A stretch of 64,000 bases of DNA from Papaver somniferum. Lineage: Eukaryota > Streptophyta > Magnoliopsida > Ranunculales > Papaveraceae. The notes below the pieces were generated by a model. It was given only the letters and a program-made list of their open reading frames with translations. It did not search any database and was not told the origin of the DNA. Both the position numbers and the translations under genes were made by a program. Each line of letters opens with the position of its first letter. Position 1 is the first letter of the stretch. The DNA lies in the NCBI RefSeq assembly GCF_003573695.1, contig NC_039362.1, positions 180,429,690-180,493,689 of the forward strand. The letters run 5' to 3'. This document shows positions 31,003 to 44,100 of the stretch, in pieces.

Positions 31003-33018
31003 GAACTTGTAATATTCGGAGGATAATGTTTTTGTAAAGTTCCGAATGTACGATGGCCCAAAAATCAGAATTTGGAAAAACTTATACTTTTCAAATTTTG
31101 TCTTTGAAATAATCGGACGTTAAATTAGTTACCAAAACTTCCGAATATGGGATGTCTAACCTTCAATATGGGCCCTTGGAACCACCTGGAGCCATGGCGT
31201 GGTTTGTTTTGAACTTGTGATATTCGGAGGATATGTTTTTTATAAAGTTCCGAATGTACGATGGCCCAAAAATCAGAATTTGGAAAAACTTATACTTTTC
31301 AAATTTTGTCTTTGAAATAATCGGAAGTTAAATTAGTTACCAAAACTTCCGAATTTGGGCTGTCTAACCTTCAATATTGGCCCTTGGAACCACCTGGAGC
31401 CATGGCGTGGTTTGTTTTGAACTTGTGATATTTGGAGGATAGGTTTTTTATAAAGTTCCGAATGTACGATGGCCCAAAAATCAGAATTTGGAAAAACTTA
31501 TACTTTTCAAATTTTGTCTTTGAAATAATCGGAAGTTAAATTAGTTACCAAAACTTCCGAATTTGGGCTGTCTAACCTTCAATATTGGCCCTTGGAACCA
31601 CCTGGAGCCATGGCGTGGTTTGTTTTGAACTTGTGATATTCGGAGGATATGTTTTTTATAAAGTTCCGAATGTACGATGGCCCAAAAATCAGAATTTGGA
31701 AAAACTTATACTTTTCAAATTTTGTCTTTGAAATAATCGGACGTTAAATTAGTTACCAAAACTTCCGAATATGGGATGTCTAACCTTCAATATTGGCCCT
31801 TGGAACCACCTGGAGCCATGGCGTGGTTTGTTTTGAACTTGTGATATTCGGAGGATAGGTTTTTTATAAAGTTCCGAATGTACGATGGCCCAAAAATCAG
31901 AATTTGGAAAAACTTATACTTTTCAAATTTTGTCTTTGAAATAATCGGACGTTAAATTAGTTACTAAAACTTCCGAATATGGGATGTCTAACCTTCAATA
32001 TTGGCCCTTGGAACCACCTGGAGCCATGGCGTGGTTTGTTTTGAACTTGTGATATTCGGAGGATAGGTTTTTTATAAAGTTCCGAATGTACGATGGCCCA
32101 AAAATCAGAATTTGGAAAAACTTATACTTTTCAAATTTTGTCTTTGAAATAAGCGGACGTTAAATTAGTTACCAAAACTTCCGAATATGGGATGTCTAAC
32201 CTTCAATATTGGCCCTTGGAACCACCTGGAGCCATGGCGTGGTTTGTTTTGAACTTGTGATATTCGGAGGATAGGTTTTTTATAAAGTTCCGAATGTACG
32301 ATGGCCAAAAAATCAGAATTTGGAAAAACTTATACTTTTCAAATTTTGTCTTTGAAATAATCGGAAGTTAAATTAGTTACCAAAACTTCCGAATTTGGGC
32401 TGTCTAACCTTCAATATTGGCCCTTGGAACCACCTGGAGCCATGGCGTGGTTTGTTTTGAACTTGTGATATTTGGAGGATAGGTTTTTTATAAAGTTCCG
32501 AATGTACGATGGCCCAAAAATCAGAATTTGGAAAAACTTATACTTTTCAAATTTTGTCTTTGAAATAATCGGAAGTTATTAGTTACCGAAACTTCCGAAT
32601 TTGGGCTGTCTAACCTTCAATATGGGCCCTTGGAACCACCTGGAGCCATGGCGTGGTTTTTTTTGAACTTGTGATATTCGGAGGATAGGTTTTTTATAAA
32701 GTTCCGAATGTACGATGGCCCAAAAATCAGAATTTGGAAAAACTTATACTTTTCAAATTTTGTCTTTGAAATAATAGGACGTTAAATTAGTTACCAAAAC
32801 TTCCGAATATGGGATGTCTAACCTTCAATATTGGCCCTTGGAAATACCTGGAGCCATGGCGTGGTTTGTTTTGAACTTGTGATATTCGGAGGATAGGTTT
32901 TTTATAAAGTTCCGAATGTACGATGGCCTAAAAATCAAAATTTGGAAAAACTTATACTTTTCAAATTTTGTCTTTGAAATAATCGGAAGTTAAATTAGTT
33001 ACCAAAACTTCCGAATAT
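31003..33018 (+). repeat. 208-bp tandem array, about 9.7 copies, in the 7.6-kb element
   Basis: Units begin (GAACTTGT) at 31003, 31211, 31419, 31627, 31835, 32043, 32251, 32459, 32665 and 32873. The last is partial, and the one starting at 32459 is 206 bp. Each unit holds four motif sites: ATTCGGAGGAT, TTCCGAATGTACG, AATCGGACG or AATCGGAAG, and CTTCCGAATATG. Unit-to-unit differences are few and patterned (for example ACG versus AAG), so the array expanded recently or is homogenised. It lies between the 3' ends of the two convergent genes. Confidence 0.95.
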
Positions 33019-34170
33019 ACCACACAAATCATTGTCATTTGAACTTGTCTAACTTAGTTACCCAAACAAATTTCCGAATGTACAACAAAAATCATTGTCA
33101 TTTATCTGCTCTTCTTTACTTTACGACCGTGACTACCTCCCAGTCCTGCACGACCACGGGTTTGAGCACCTTCAGTTTGAGCAGCTTCAGCGCTCGATGA
33201 AGCTCGAGTTCTTTTACCCGTCTTTGATACTGTCACCTTGGGTTGATGCCTCTTCGTGACTTTCTCCCCAAACTGGGCAACATAATCTTCGTTATCCATA
33301 TTATCAACTAGATCTCTAGCCTCTTTGATCTTCTCAGCTGGCATGGGATCTCCGCTCTTCAAGCATGCAGTTAACATTTTGGAAACACGCTTGAACCTAT
33401 TCACCTGTTTTTTATACGTAATGACATAACATCAAACGGTAATTACCTAAGATTTATAGGAATAATATAAAATGAACAAAATTATAAGAACACGCACCAG
33501 TCTATCATAACCAGCTGGTTTGTCTTTGATGATACAATTATAACTTGAACCCGCCGCAGTAGTGTTGGATTTGATTTCACGGATAACCAAAGGATGTGAT
33601 ACCTTGTTATACCAACTCATATAGTCTGGAGAATTTTCATCACCTAGGATGGTTCGTCTACCAGTGTCGATAATGAAGTCATTCCTCTTATCCCAGTTAT
33701 CAAGAACAGTAGGTGGGCCTGTGTGAACAATCGTGAGATTGTCACCACTAGAAGAACACAACTCCAACTCCAATTTGTAGTAATCCCCCATTTTCTCCAG
33801 AGGTTGATGTTGTATATACCCGTGTTGTCGCATCACCCTAGAGGGGTTATACATCACATATCCTGTGGGGTGCCACAATGGTCCAAAATAAAGGGACAAG
33901 TCCGACCGAACATTTATATGCCCACTGACTCGATCTTCCTTGTATGGATCAAAGCATACGTCTGAGGCCTTCAATTGGTCCAAAATCTCCCTCATGCGAA
34001 TCAACTGCTGCTCCTTTGTCCTAGAACGGTTGTCTTCAAATATATACTTTCTTCCTCAAGGAGTACCTTTGCACCACCCCGGGTTCTCTCCGGCCAACTT
34101 CAGGATAGGGAAGTGGTCATAGATCCATGCCTATATACATAAGAAACCAAGTTTTAGTAAATAGATTGTG

Positions 34171-34797
34171 TATATTCGGTAGTAATTTCCAAACATAATT
34201 TCCGATTATATATAATCGGAAACAAAACTGAGTAGCTATCACCGAATACACAACATTCGAAAATATATATGGATCATTTCCTACCGAATATGCGTCATTT
34301 GGAGTTCAGTAACCTATAGCTTTTCTGGCCTGTATATTCGGTTCTAATATCAAAAGAATATTTCCGATTGTATATAATCGGGAAAAAAATTAAGTACCTA
34401 GCCACCGAATAACCAACATTCGGAAAATAAGATGTATCAATTCCTACCGAATATGCGTCATTTGGATTTCAGTAACCTATAGCTTTTCTGGCATGTATAT
34501 TCGGTTCTAATATCAAAAGAATATTTCCGATTGTATATAATCGGGAAAACAATTAAGTACCTAGCCACCGAATAACCAACATTCGGAAAATAAGATGGAT
34601 CAATTCCTACCGAATATGCGTCATTTGGAGTTCAGTAACCTATAGCTTTTATGGCCTGTATATTCGGTTCTAATATCAAAAGAATATTTTCGATTGTATA
34701 TAATCGGAAAACAAAGTAAGTACTTAACCACCGAATAACCAACATTCGGGAAAAGAGATGGATAATTTCCTACCGAATATGCGTCATTTGGAGTTAT
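34171..34797. repeat. 163-bp tandem array, about four copies, in an intron of the PMD gene
   Basis: Units start (TATATTCGG) at 34171, 34333, 34496 and 34659. Each holds about six ATTCGG/CCGAAT/CCGATT/AATCGG sites. The array fills the intron between exons 3 and 4 of the PMD gene. Part of the unit (ACCGAATATGCGTCA, then TTGGAGTTCAG) recurs in the intron 1 array, so the two arrays share ancestry. Confidence 0.9.
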
Positions 34798-36130
34798 GGA
34801 TATGCATCATATGTATTGTCTACTGAATAACTATAGAATGAGTTATAGAGTTAAAGAAAAAATCTGCAATAGAGCCACATTCCCGGCAACTTGGCAGGTT
34901 CCTAGCCTCGAAGCCTTTCTCAACTCTTCCATCAAGAATGCTAGGCATGTCGTGCCCCAAGAATAGTCACCGACTTCATGGAGAGGATCCAAAAGTTGTA
35001 TAAGGTTGGCGTCGATCCGGTTGCCAGAAGTATTGGGGAATATGACACATCCCAATACACAAAGGAGATATGCGGTGGCAGCGTGGTTCACTTGCTCATC
35101 AGTTAACGTTCCATTCTTTTCCTTCTCCAAGGTGCCTCGAAACATATTCATCAAAGCTGTAATGTTGATCTGTCTTGTTCTGTAACTTGCATGCCTCCTA
35201 AACTCTGCTGTTGTTGTCTCTTCATCCCAACCTAAGCACTTGTTAGTTAGAGAATAAAGTTGTGCCCAACTTAACTGCTTTGTGTAGTTAAACTTCACAG
35301 TTGTGCCTTGGTCGGGAAGGTTAAGAATCTGCACAACATCATCCGGGGTGATCGTCATCTCCCCAAACGGCATATGGAAAGTATCGGTCTCAGGATACAT
35401 TCTCTCCACGAACGTCGATATGGCCACACGATCATGTTCCAACAATGAATTCTAGGTGGCATTAACTAACCCCGAGTTGGCAACAATTGTCTTGAACCTT
35501 TCACATTCACCGGATAAAGGCCACGCAAGCATTTTTGTTGGTGCGGCGGTAGGTTTGAGTAGACGGACCGCATCTTGATGATCCTATTAATACAAGTATT
35601 ACGATATAACACATAGACAATACATTAATAAAAAATAGTAATTTTATTACCTCGGTTTCATATATTTCTCTGGCCCATGAGTCTTTGTATCCAAATAGCA
35701 ATTTTCCTCCATCCGCTGGTAGTCCAAGGATTGTGCCTGCTGGAATACCCTTCTTCTTCAAGTGCTGAGGGACAAGATGTGATGTTTTCATAGCAATATC
35801 CTTCCTTACAACATCTTTTCCTTTTTTGGCTTTTTGGGTACCACTTGGTTGTCCTTCTTCTTCTACTCTTGCCACTGGATCAACTGGTTCAACACTTGGT
35901 CCTGCACTTTGTTGAGCGGCTTGTTCAACACTTGGTCGCACCCCTTGTTCACTGCCTTGTTGTTCAACTGTTGGTTGCACTCCTTGTTGACTGCTTTGTT
36001 CTTGTTCGCTTTGTTGAGCACCTGAATTATCTTTGGCACTCCTTTCCCTCCTAGCACTAGTTGTCACTTTCTTCCTCCCTTCTCGACTTTGTCTAAACAA
36101 CAAAGAAAGGAACAATATTTACAAACTATA

Positions 36131-36470
36131 CAATCGGAAGACAAAGTATGGAAATATAACCCGAATGTACACATTCGGACGTAAGAAGACACATATTATT
36201 CCCGAATACAAAACAATCGGAAGCTAACTAAACATATTTGCAACCGAATATACATCAATTGGAGTTCAGAAGCTGTAAATTTTTCATCCTACACAATCTG
36301 AAGAAAAAGTGCACCTCTATAACCCGAATGCACAAATTCGGAAGTAAGAAGACACATATTTTTTCCGAATGAAAAACAATCGGAATATAACTAAAGACGT
36401 TTACAACCGAATATTCATCAACTGGAGTTCAGAAACTCTAAAATTTTATCCTACACAATCGGAGGTATAA
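36131..36470. repeat. 163-bp tandem array, two copies, in intron 1 of the PMD gene
   Basis: Units start (CAATCGGAAG or CAATCTGAAG) at 36131 and 36293, and a third begins at 36456. Each has CCGAAT, ATTCGG and AATCGG sites. Further scattered sites continue to about 36790. Confidence 0.8.
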
Positions 36471-37315
36471 AACATTATATTGTCTTCCGAATAAATACTG
36501 GCCCCAAAATGGGATTTTTCCTATATCATAAATTTTGATATTTTTTCAATATATACATTCGGTAGTGAGTGTTCTTCCGAATACTTTGTGTCTACTTAAA
36601 TATATTCGGTAGCCAAAAAATTCGTTAAACTACCGATTATTAGCAGTTTGTATCCAGGAAGATATGGCCACCAATATTCGGCAGATAATCATCAAATCTT
36701 TCTCCCGAATACTGTCTATGTTCTTGAAAAATGAAGAACACGACTACATTCGGAAGTAAATGAGCATGCATATCGTCCGAATCTGGATAAATAACCGAAA
36801 ACCCTAGAATTTTTTTTTCTCGATTCGACGAATTAAAGCGAAATAAACCCCAAAAATGATAGATTCTTACCTAATTGGGGCCATTTGAAGTTGACGAAGT
36901 GTTTGAGTCTCGGAATCGCCACCACCGACTACATTGTCGGGTACTTGTTCTTCGCGTTCTTCTTCATTTGCAGCAAGAATTTCTTTATTTCCTGCTAAAA
37001 TTCCAATGTTTGGATCGATACCCCGAGCAACATTTTTGGTTCTAGGTCGTGGGTTTCATTTCTCTTATCCATTGTTTTATAATCGAATCGACGATGTTTT
37101 GATTTTACGATTCGCGGCGATGTTTCGGTTGAACGAGAATTTTTTTTTTTTCTTCCACAATCGGAAGATAATATGAAACTGGAAGAAGAAGAGTTGAAAT
37201 GAGTAGAATTGTTTTTGATTTGGTTTTTATACAGTTTTACCAGAAGGGCATTTATGTAACTTCAATATCATATAGGGTACCCCTTAACTAGAGTCTTTGG
37301 CTGGGTATAAATTGA

Positions 37316-37356
37316 TGGCCCCTAAATCCTTTTGAGTGGCCCCTAAAAACGCCAGG
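37316..37356 (-). repeat. Right terminal inverted repeat of the 7.6-kb element
   Basis: 41 bp, perfect inverse of 29772-29812. The target duplication TTTTGAAA follows. Confidence 0.9.
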
Positions 37357-37425
37357 TTTTGAAAGTCCGAAAAGAAAAGAAGTTGATTAGTATTTGTTTC
37401 TTGAGTTGTACATAGTTGAATTTAG

Positions 37426-37779
37426 TTGCCGGCCGGAGTTTTCGTTCCTTCTTCTGAAACATGCCTATATTGGGACGCAAACATGCCTATATTTTTTGAA
37501 TTATGTGTGTTAATCGTAGTTTTGCCAAATTATTTTAAAATTCTATTGCAAACTGAAGAACCAGAACCAACAAAAAGTCAAAGCTCAAGTAGGACGTTTA
37601 CCAAGAGATTGATAAAAGATTTGTCTAGTTTATCAATCAAAGATGATATTAAAACCAAAGGGAAAGAGAAAAAATCTGGTTGGAGTACTGTTATCGGTAG
37701 AATTAGAACTAAATCTTTACCGACCGACCAAGGTAATTACGTCGTTTTAAATGATTTCTTTTTTTTTAGTATGATTTAA
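37426..37779 (+). other. Open frame upstream of the kinase relic, possibly coding
   Basis: The frame contains a Ser/Lys-rich segment (TEEPEPTKSQSSSRTFTKRL) ending near SLPTDQG, where a GTAATT donor-like site follows. It could be an N-terminal exon of the receptor-like kinase fragment downstream, but I do not recognise the sequence. Confidence 0.3.
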
Positions 37780-37922
37780 GCTTAACAAGTTGTTTCTTTT
37801 TGGAGAAGAAATCCAAAGTGGGAATTTCAGTTACGAACAGAGATTGAGATCAATGTTATGTTATTTTGGTGTTCATATATCATTTATTTATTGACAATGA
37901 CATGCTTATTTTTACCATACAG

Positions 37923-38830
<908 letters not shown>

Positions 38831-39530
38831 ATTCCAACACCAGAGACACCTATACCAAATCCCAAGGCGTCATCAACATCTCTAACCTTCGAGGATATCA
38901 CCTACGGGGGAGACGAACTTGAGCTCGGGTATGTTGAACCCCATTTTGAAGAGGGGGTGTATCATATTGAATGTTCAAATGAAGAATTAGAAGTTGGATG
39001 TTACAAATGGAAGAATTCCCTGGTAGGATATTTTTTCAGTGAGAACGGAACGTTTGATGTCGATAAAGAGGTGGTTGATGAAACGGGCATTTTCTATTTC
39101 AATTCAGTTGTGTTGAAGATAAGATTAGAGTCTTAGAATCATCAGGTCTTTTGCTTATTGAAGGTAAACCATTGGTTCTCATGACGTGGAACTGGAAACT
39201 GAAATTCGACAAAGCTGTATCCATGAAATCTATTCCCGTATGGGTGAAGATTTACAACTTACCTCTATTCCTTTGGAATCCGTCGGGTCTCAGTAAGGTC
39301 ATAAGCGCATTAGGAATTCCTATATGCGCTGATCAGAAAACTACCAAGCAACAAAGGCTGGATTCTGCACGGGTTTATATACAAGTAGATGCTAGACACT
39401 ATTCTTATTACAGTTAGAGGAGTTAAGTATCTACTCAACTTGGAATACGATTGGAAACTACCAAGGTGTACCAGTTGTTTCACATTTGGGCACATTGAGT
39501 CGAATTGCAAATTAAGAATTGAAGGGTAAC
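38831..39530 (+). pseudogene. LINE ORF1-like (DUF4283 and zinc knuckle) relic, copy 1
   Basis: The sequence continues in frame from the kinase tail and reads STSLTFEDITYGGDELELG, WKNSLVGYF and so on. A second frame holds EGKPLVLMTWNWKLKFDKA and IPVWVKIYNLPLFLWN, which is the DUF4283 domain of plant LINE ORF1 and related proteins. A third frame gives CTSCFTFGHIESNC, the CX2CX4HX4C knuckle that normally follows. Frameshifts separate the parts. Confidence 0.7.
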
Positions 39531-40919
39531 AAGATAAGGTATTCTACACGGCAGTACCTAAATTTTCGGGTGATACAAAAGATCTAAGTTCTTGTCGCCA
39601 CCAAATTCTCAATTCTTCATTTATGAAAATGAAATTCCAATCAACAAATTCCGTGTGATCATTTCAAGATCATGGTACAGAACTACAATTTTTAAGTTTT
39701 TTTTTTTTGTCCAAATATTTTTTTAATTTTTTATCATTCGGGAGCCTAACAAGCTAAGCTCCAACAGCGTATTACTATATTAGTTGAATAGGTTTCCTTG
39801 GTACTAATCTATTAGTGAGCTTCATGAGGAACCATCCAAGAGAGACGAAATGAATGGGGGCTGCTTATATTGCAAGGGGCATGGACGGACTTATGAGAAG
39901 GTTAATCGGGACTTTAGCCCCGGTTGCCCTCCCGTTCCACAAGCCTAATTTTTTCCATGTTAGCCAAATTTTTAATTAATCATGTGTATTAGTATCTAAA
40001 ATGAAAAATCCGTCATCCTGGATCCGTCCCTGGCAAGGGGGCAAGCTAACCTGAATCTGGAACCACATGGAATGCACTAAACCTTTGACTTTCAGGAACG
40101 GGATGACTAGCTGGTCCAAATTATAAGTTGTACACTTGTACACCCAAATAATCATTTATAAAGGTCAATATTGACCATGTTAACTGAGTTAGGCCGACAT
40201 CAAACAAACAGTCCATACCCAAATGAGAAAGCCCATATCCAGGTTTTAGATCTATCCAAAGTCTAAGGTTAGTACAGAGAGATAAACAGGATATAAAATT
40301 ACAGAATTGATAATTACTTCTCTAATCACCTGATAATACCCCTGAGAAAGACTATAACTACCAAAAGTACTAGATGGTGATTCCAGTGGAGCATATTTTG
40401 AAGCCAGAGTACTGACATCAAGAAAACAGGAGATTGATGTGCAGTACAATCATTTAAAAAAACCCATCAAGAGAATATGTTTACATCATAGATACAAGAC
40501 CAAAACTACCTCAAGATTTGGTTAATGATTTTAAGCTTTATTATACAGAAAGCTAACATGTTTGTGAGGAATATAAATTGATTCAATCAGCACCAATAAC
40601 TTAAAAAGTCAATAAAAGAGGAACATAAAACATCAAGATGGTAGGTCATCGAGTTCTTTTTTCAGTTCTTTTTATGGGTCAGGATCCCATAATAAAAGGT
40701 TTTGACAAAATCTTTTGACAAAACTTAAACTTGCTAATCGTAAAATCCAATATATCTAACGATTTACCTTTAAGATGACATGTCAGTTAACTTATTTCTG
40801 GTTTGTGTTTGGCTCATCCAAATTCAAAAAAGCAAAAGTCGGTCCAAACCTAAATATAGGGACAATAAAATATCAAAAGAATAATGAGAAAGATTATGAA
40901 AATATTTAATTGTGTTTCA
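39531..40919. other. Non-coding, nothing recognised
   Basis: AT-rich sequence with short homopolymers. No conserved frame or repeat structure is visible. Confidence 0.5.
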
Positions 40920-40920
40920 A

Positions 40921-41110
40921 TTTTTTTTTTAAGGAATCAGGGGCTACTGCCCCAAACTTTTATTTCAAATACCTTATTTAATTGAGGTTAGCAGGGTTAC
41001 AATGGCCAAATGGAAGCCATGAATACATCCAATTACATCAAAGAGATACAACATACAAATTGAAATACATTAAAAAATACTAAAATACAAAAGCAATATA
41101 TTCATGTACT
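40921..41110 (-). mobile_element. Possible LINE 3' end
   Basis: On the minus strand the sequence reads AAAAGTTTGGGGCAGTAGCC, CCTGATTCC and then an A run. A short G-rich stem (GGGGCAGTAGCCCC) before an A-rich tail is common at plant LINE 3' ends. No ORF2 is visible beside it. Confidence 0.35.
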
Positions 41111-44100
41111 TTATTGAGGAATTCGATTGAGAGATGGTCTGAGAATTTATAATCCACCACTTGAAATTTGTTTCAACATTCTTCTTGATTGAGAAATTAT
41201 TGTCTTCAATAAGACTAGATGCTCCTAAAATAGGAGTAATCAACACAATTGATAGAAATCGCGATCAAATCTTGTCGCCAAGGATCCACATGTAGATCTT
41301 CGTCAAGTCGATGTAGATCGCCCTCAAATATGTGTTTGAAACGATTATAAGAATCGTTGGAAACGCCTAAAAGGTTGCATGCAATTGCAATATATAATAG
41401 AAAATCTAATTGTATAGAACAGACAATCAGATATAAAATTAAAATAATATATAAAAGAAACATAATAATCACCTAAACAGGGATTGGTTTTATTGATAGT
41501 AATTACATAGTATTAAAATATACACTTACTAAGATTCCCTAGATCAACCCGGTTAAACTCAGCAAATCTAGGTTAGAAAGATGAAGATGGTGAAGAAGGA
41601 AGTTCTTGGATAATTTTTGGGAAAATACGGTTATTAGAGAGGAAAGAGAAAAGGTTGTTTGGTCTGTGTTTCAATTATTGAACATTCATCTTCTTCCCAT
41701 ACTATTATCTAGAGAAACGTGTACTGATCCTTGGAATTATTATTTTGTCATGAAAGTTTCAATTCAGTTGTCTGAATTTGTATAACCAATTAAAATCATG
41801 CGCGGGATCATCCAAATTTTCAAAAACTTGAATTTAGAGGAAGAAGTATTACTTTGATTAAATATTCATAACAATGGATTAATTAATTTTCTTTTCAATC
41901 CCTTATAACCGATCAAGAAAACTAGTTTCAGATTTAGGTTCAACATGATTTCTCTCGCCAAAATGATTTCATATTTAGGTTCAACATGATTAATAGATCA
42001 CCACGCCCTACCACCCAACATTAATCACTCTTTAGAAATAATTGGAAAGTGCAGAAAATAATCATTACAGATTGCTAAAAAATTTTCAAAAGAAAAAAGA
42101 ATTGATGATTTTTCATCGGAAATCGCTGATTTATTTTCAAAAGAAAAAAGAAAGCTGATGATATTTTTTTCCTAAGAAAATTGATTTACAATTTTTCCAC
42201 CAATCCCCTACATGAATGAAAACTCTTTTAACCATGCAAGTGACAATGCAGACAGACACTCAAGAGAGTTCAAACGAAAATAATTTGCATGGGGATATGT
42301 AGATTTCGCCTTGAACCTTCCTTAGTGAATAACTATCGGGTTTACTACTGGGTCAGTGTGCCAAAGGCTTTGAACTGTCAGTTTTTTAGTGTAAACCAAG
42401 ACAATAACCATCACACAATTTATTTTCTCACCAAAGTTGGTTCTCATAGTTGTGTTCATTCCAGCCCTGAACAATTCCCGGAATTCATGAAGCGCTTTTA
42501 GATGAACCTAGCCTATCAAAGGTTCTCACGAAAGCGGTCACACTTCTCACTTAACATAGGTGATTTCCTATTAAGAGTATCCTGCCATACCCTATTTGGA
42601 ATTTCCAAATCTTAGGAATCATTAAAAGTAATGAATATTCTTATCTACGCGACAGGCTACACTGTTTCATCATAGGAAAGGGTAGAAAACTATATAAAGT
42701 TATGTTCCCTAGTGCTTCTTGTGAATCGTTCTTAATTTCTGTTGTCCCGTTGTACCTAGATCTTGGGATCTCCATTCAACTAGGTTGGGTTTACCTTAAT
42801 ACGATTCGTTGCATGTAAGATTTAAGCCCATTCCCCTCGATGATGCAATTATAAGCTCTCTTTTGAATTTGTATCCTTTGTCGACTTGATACGATTCACA
42901 AAACACTATTTCTTTTAGATGCGCGCATTTGAAATCAATTGCTTTATGGTGCTATGTCGTCGATTTATTTTTCAATTTATTTATCGAGACATACCATAAT
43001 CTCATACTATGTGTATTCCACGAGCAATTATATTGTTCGATCAGGACAAAATATCATTCTACGTGCGTAAGGAAATTCAGAATCATTTTATTTCTTCTCC
43101 GACTTTACGTCCAAAGCTCCGGAGGATAGTTGATCTTGCTATCAACCCTTATTCGGATGATTTCCATGCTAGCGCATTTTTTCTTTTTCTACCACTCACA
43201 CATAGTTTTCCTTGATGACTTTCTTAAATCATCTATATTTAAGATTCACAAAGTAAATTGTGAAACTCTTCCTCTTTAATGTTAGATACCGGTTCGAATT
43301 TCAAAAGGAAATCGACCATTTGCAAATGATCATCTGATGCCTTAATCTGATTTCAACCAAAGTTTAAGCCCGCTCGCATTCCTAGAGGTCTGATCATTTA
43401 TCTCTTAAATAATCAATAAAATCGTCATCCAGTAATTATGTTTCTTCGAAAAACAACTTCCACGAAAGAGTTTAATCTGCATGTTAGGTGTACAGTTTAC
43501 AGTACGCGTCCACTTCACTGGACTAGGTGGATTCCTTTAATCCATCAATCTCACATATATCTTAAATGTTCTAACCATGTTAGATGTAGTACTCATAATC
43601 AGGCATAACCCAATCCTTAGAATGTTTTTCATGAACATTTTTTCTCTGTACAGTTTCTGTAGTACAGGCGCTCGTCAATTTGAACAAGTACTTAAAACGA
43701 ACCCAACTTAGATAGAACTAAGACTTCATTTATTTCAATGATCTTAATTCTTTCTTGCCAACACAATAGAATTGAAGAGTGTTTCCATCTAATAGGAACC
43801 TTATCACCAAGTTGTGACGTTAACTGGATGAGAAATATTCAAATTTTAATTGTGCTTATAGCCAATTCAGCTTGATTTGAATAGTTGAAACAAGGCATCA
43901 TTAGCCCAATCCAAATCAATGATGCGACATGCACTCTAGAAACTTTAGTTTCATTCCATATTAGATCCAGTCTACTGAACATTTCCCAAACTGGGAACGA
44001 CCTTTTGAATATGGGCGGCTTAATAGTCTATCACAACAGTACCCCCTCATACTTTAGACTATTATATAATGCCAAGAACATAGACAACTCCAATGTTTAA

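Larger units (their letters stand above)
33102..37072 (-). pseudogene. Plant-mobile-domain (PMD) gene of the 7.6-kb element, with lesions
   Basis: Five exons can be traced: 36871-37072, 35651-36092, 34864-35583, 33498-34132 and 33102-33404. Phases agree, and canonical junctions support all but one donor. Exon 2 encodes a Gln/Glu/Ser-rich linker. Exons 3 and 4 encode the PMD: ERMYPETDTFHMPFGEMTIT and DDVVQILNLPDQG, then AWIYDHFPILKLAGENPGW. Exon 5 encodes a basic tail with NLS-like GRKVKKSR. Lesions are a frameshift in exon 1 near 37055, TAG at 35452-35454, TGA at 34056-34058, and an AT in place of the GT donor after exon 3 (34862-34863). A TATAAAAA lies at 37224-37231 (minus strand). PMD proteins occur in plant transposons; the host PMD proteins MAIN and MAIL1 of Arabidopsis act in transposon silencing. 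Intact length would be near 770 residues. Confidence 0.8.
29772..37356. mobile_element. 7.6-kb TIR DNA element carrying a plant-mobile-domain gene and motif arrays
   Basis: The first and last 41 bp are perfect inverted repeats (left end CCTGGCGTTTTTAGGGGCCA). TTTTGAAA flanks both sides (29764-29771 and 37357-37364). Inside are two convergent genes: a small two-exon gene (plus, 30290-30751) and a five-exon plant-mobile-domain gene (minus, 33102-37072). Each has a TATA box close to a terminus. Introns and the intergenic space are filled by ATTCGG/AATCGG motifs, largely organised as 208-bp and 163-bp tandem units. No known transposase fold (hAT, MULE, CACTA, PIF) is recognised. The 8-bp duplication suggests a hAT-like or unknown superfamily. 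The perfect TIRs point to fairly recent movement, although the large gene has lesions. Confidence 0.9.

Noticed and set aside
31003..33018. CRISPR-like array of direct repeats
   Set aside because: The whole 208-bp unit repeats without unique spacers, in plant DNA inside a transposon; it is a tandem satellite.
29772..37356. Assignment of the PMD element to PIF/Harbinger because of the Myb-like protein
   Set aside because: PIF/Harbinger makes 3-bp target duplications; this element has 8 bp, and no DDE transposase of that family is seen.
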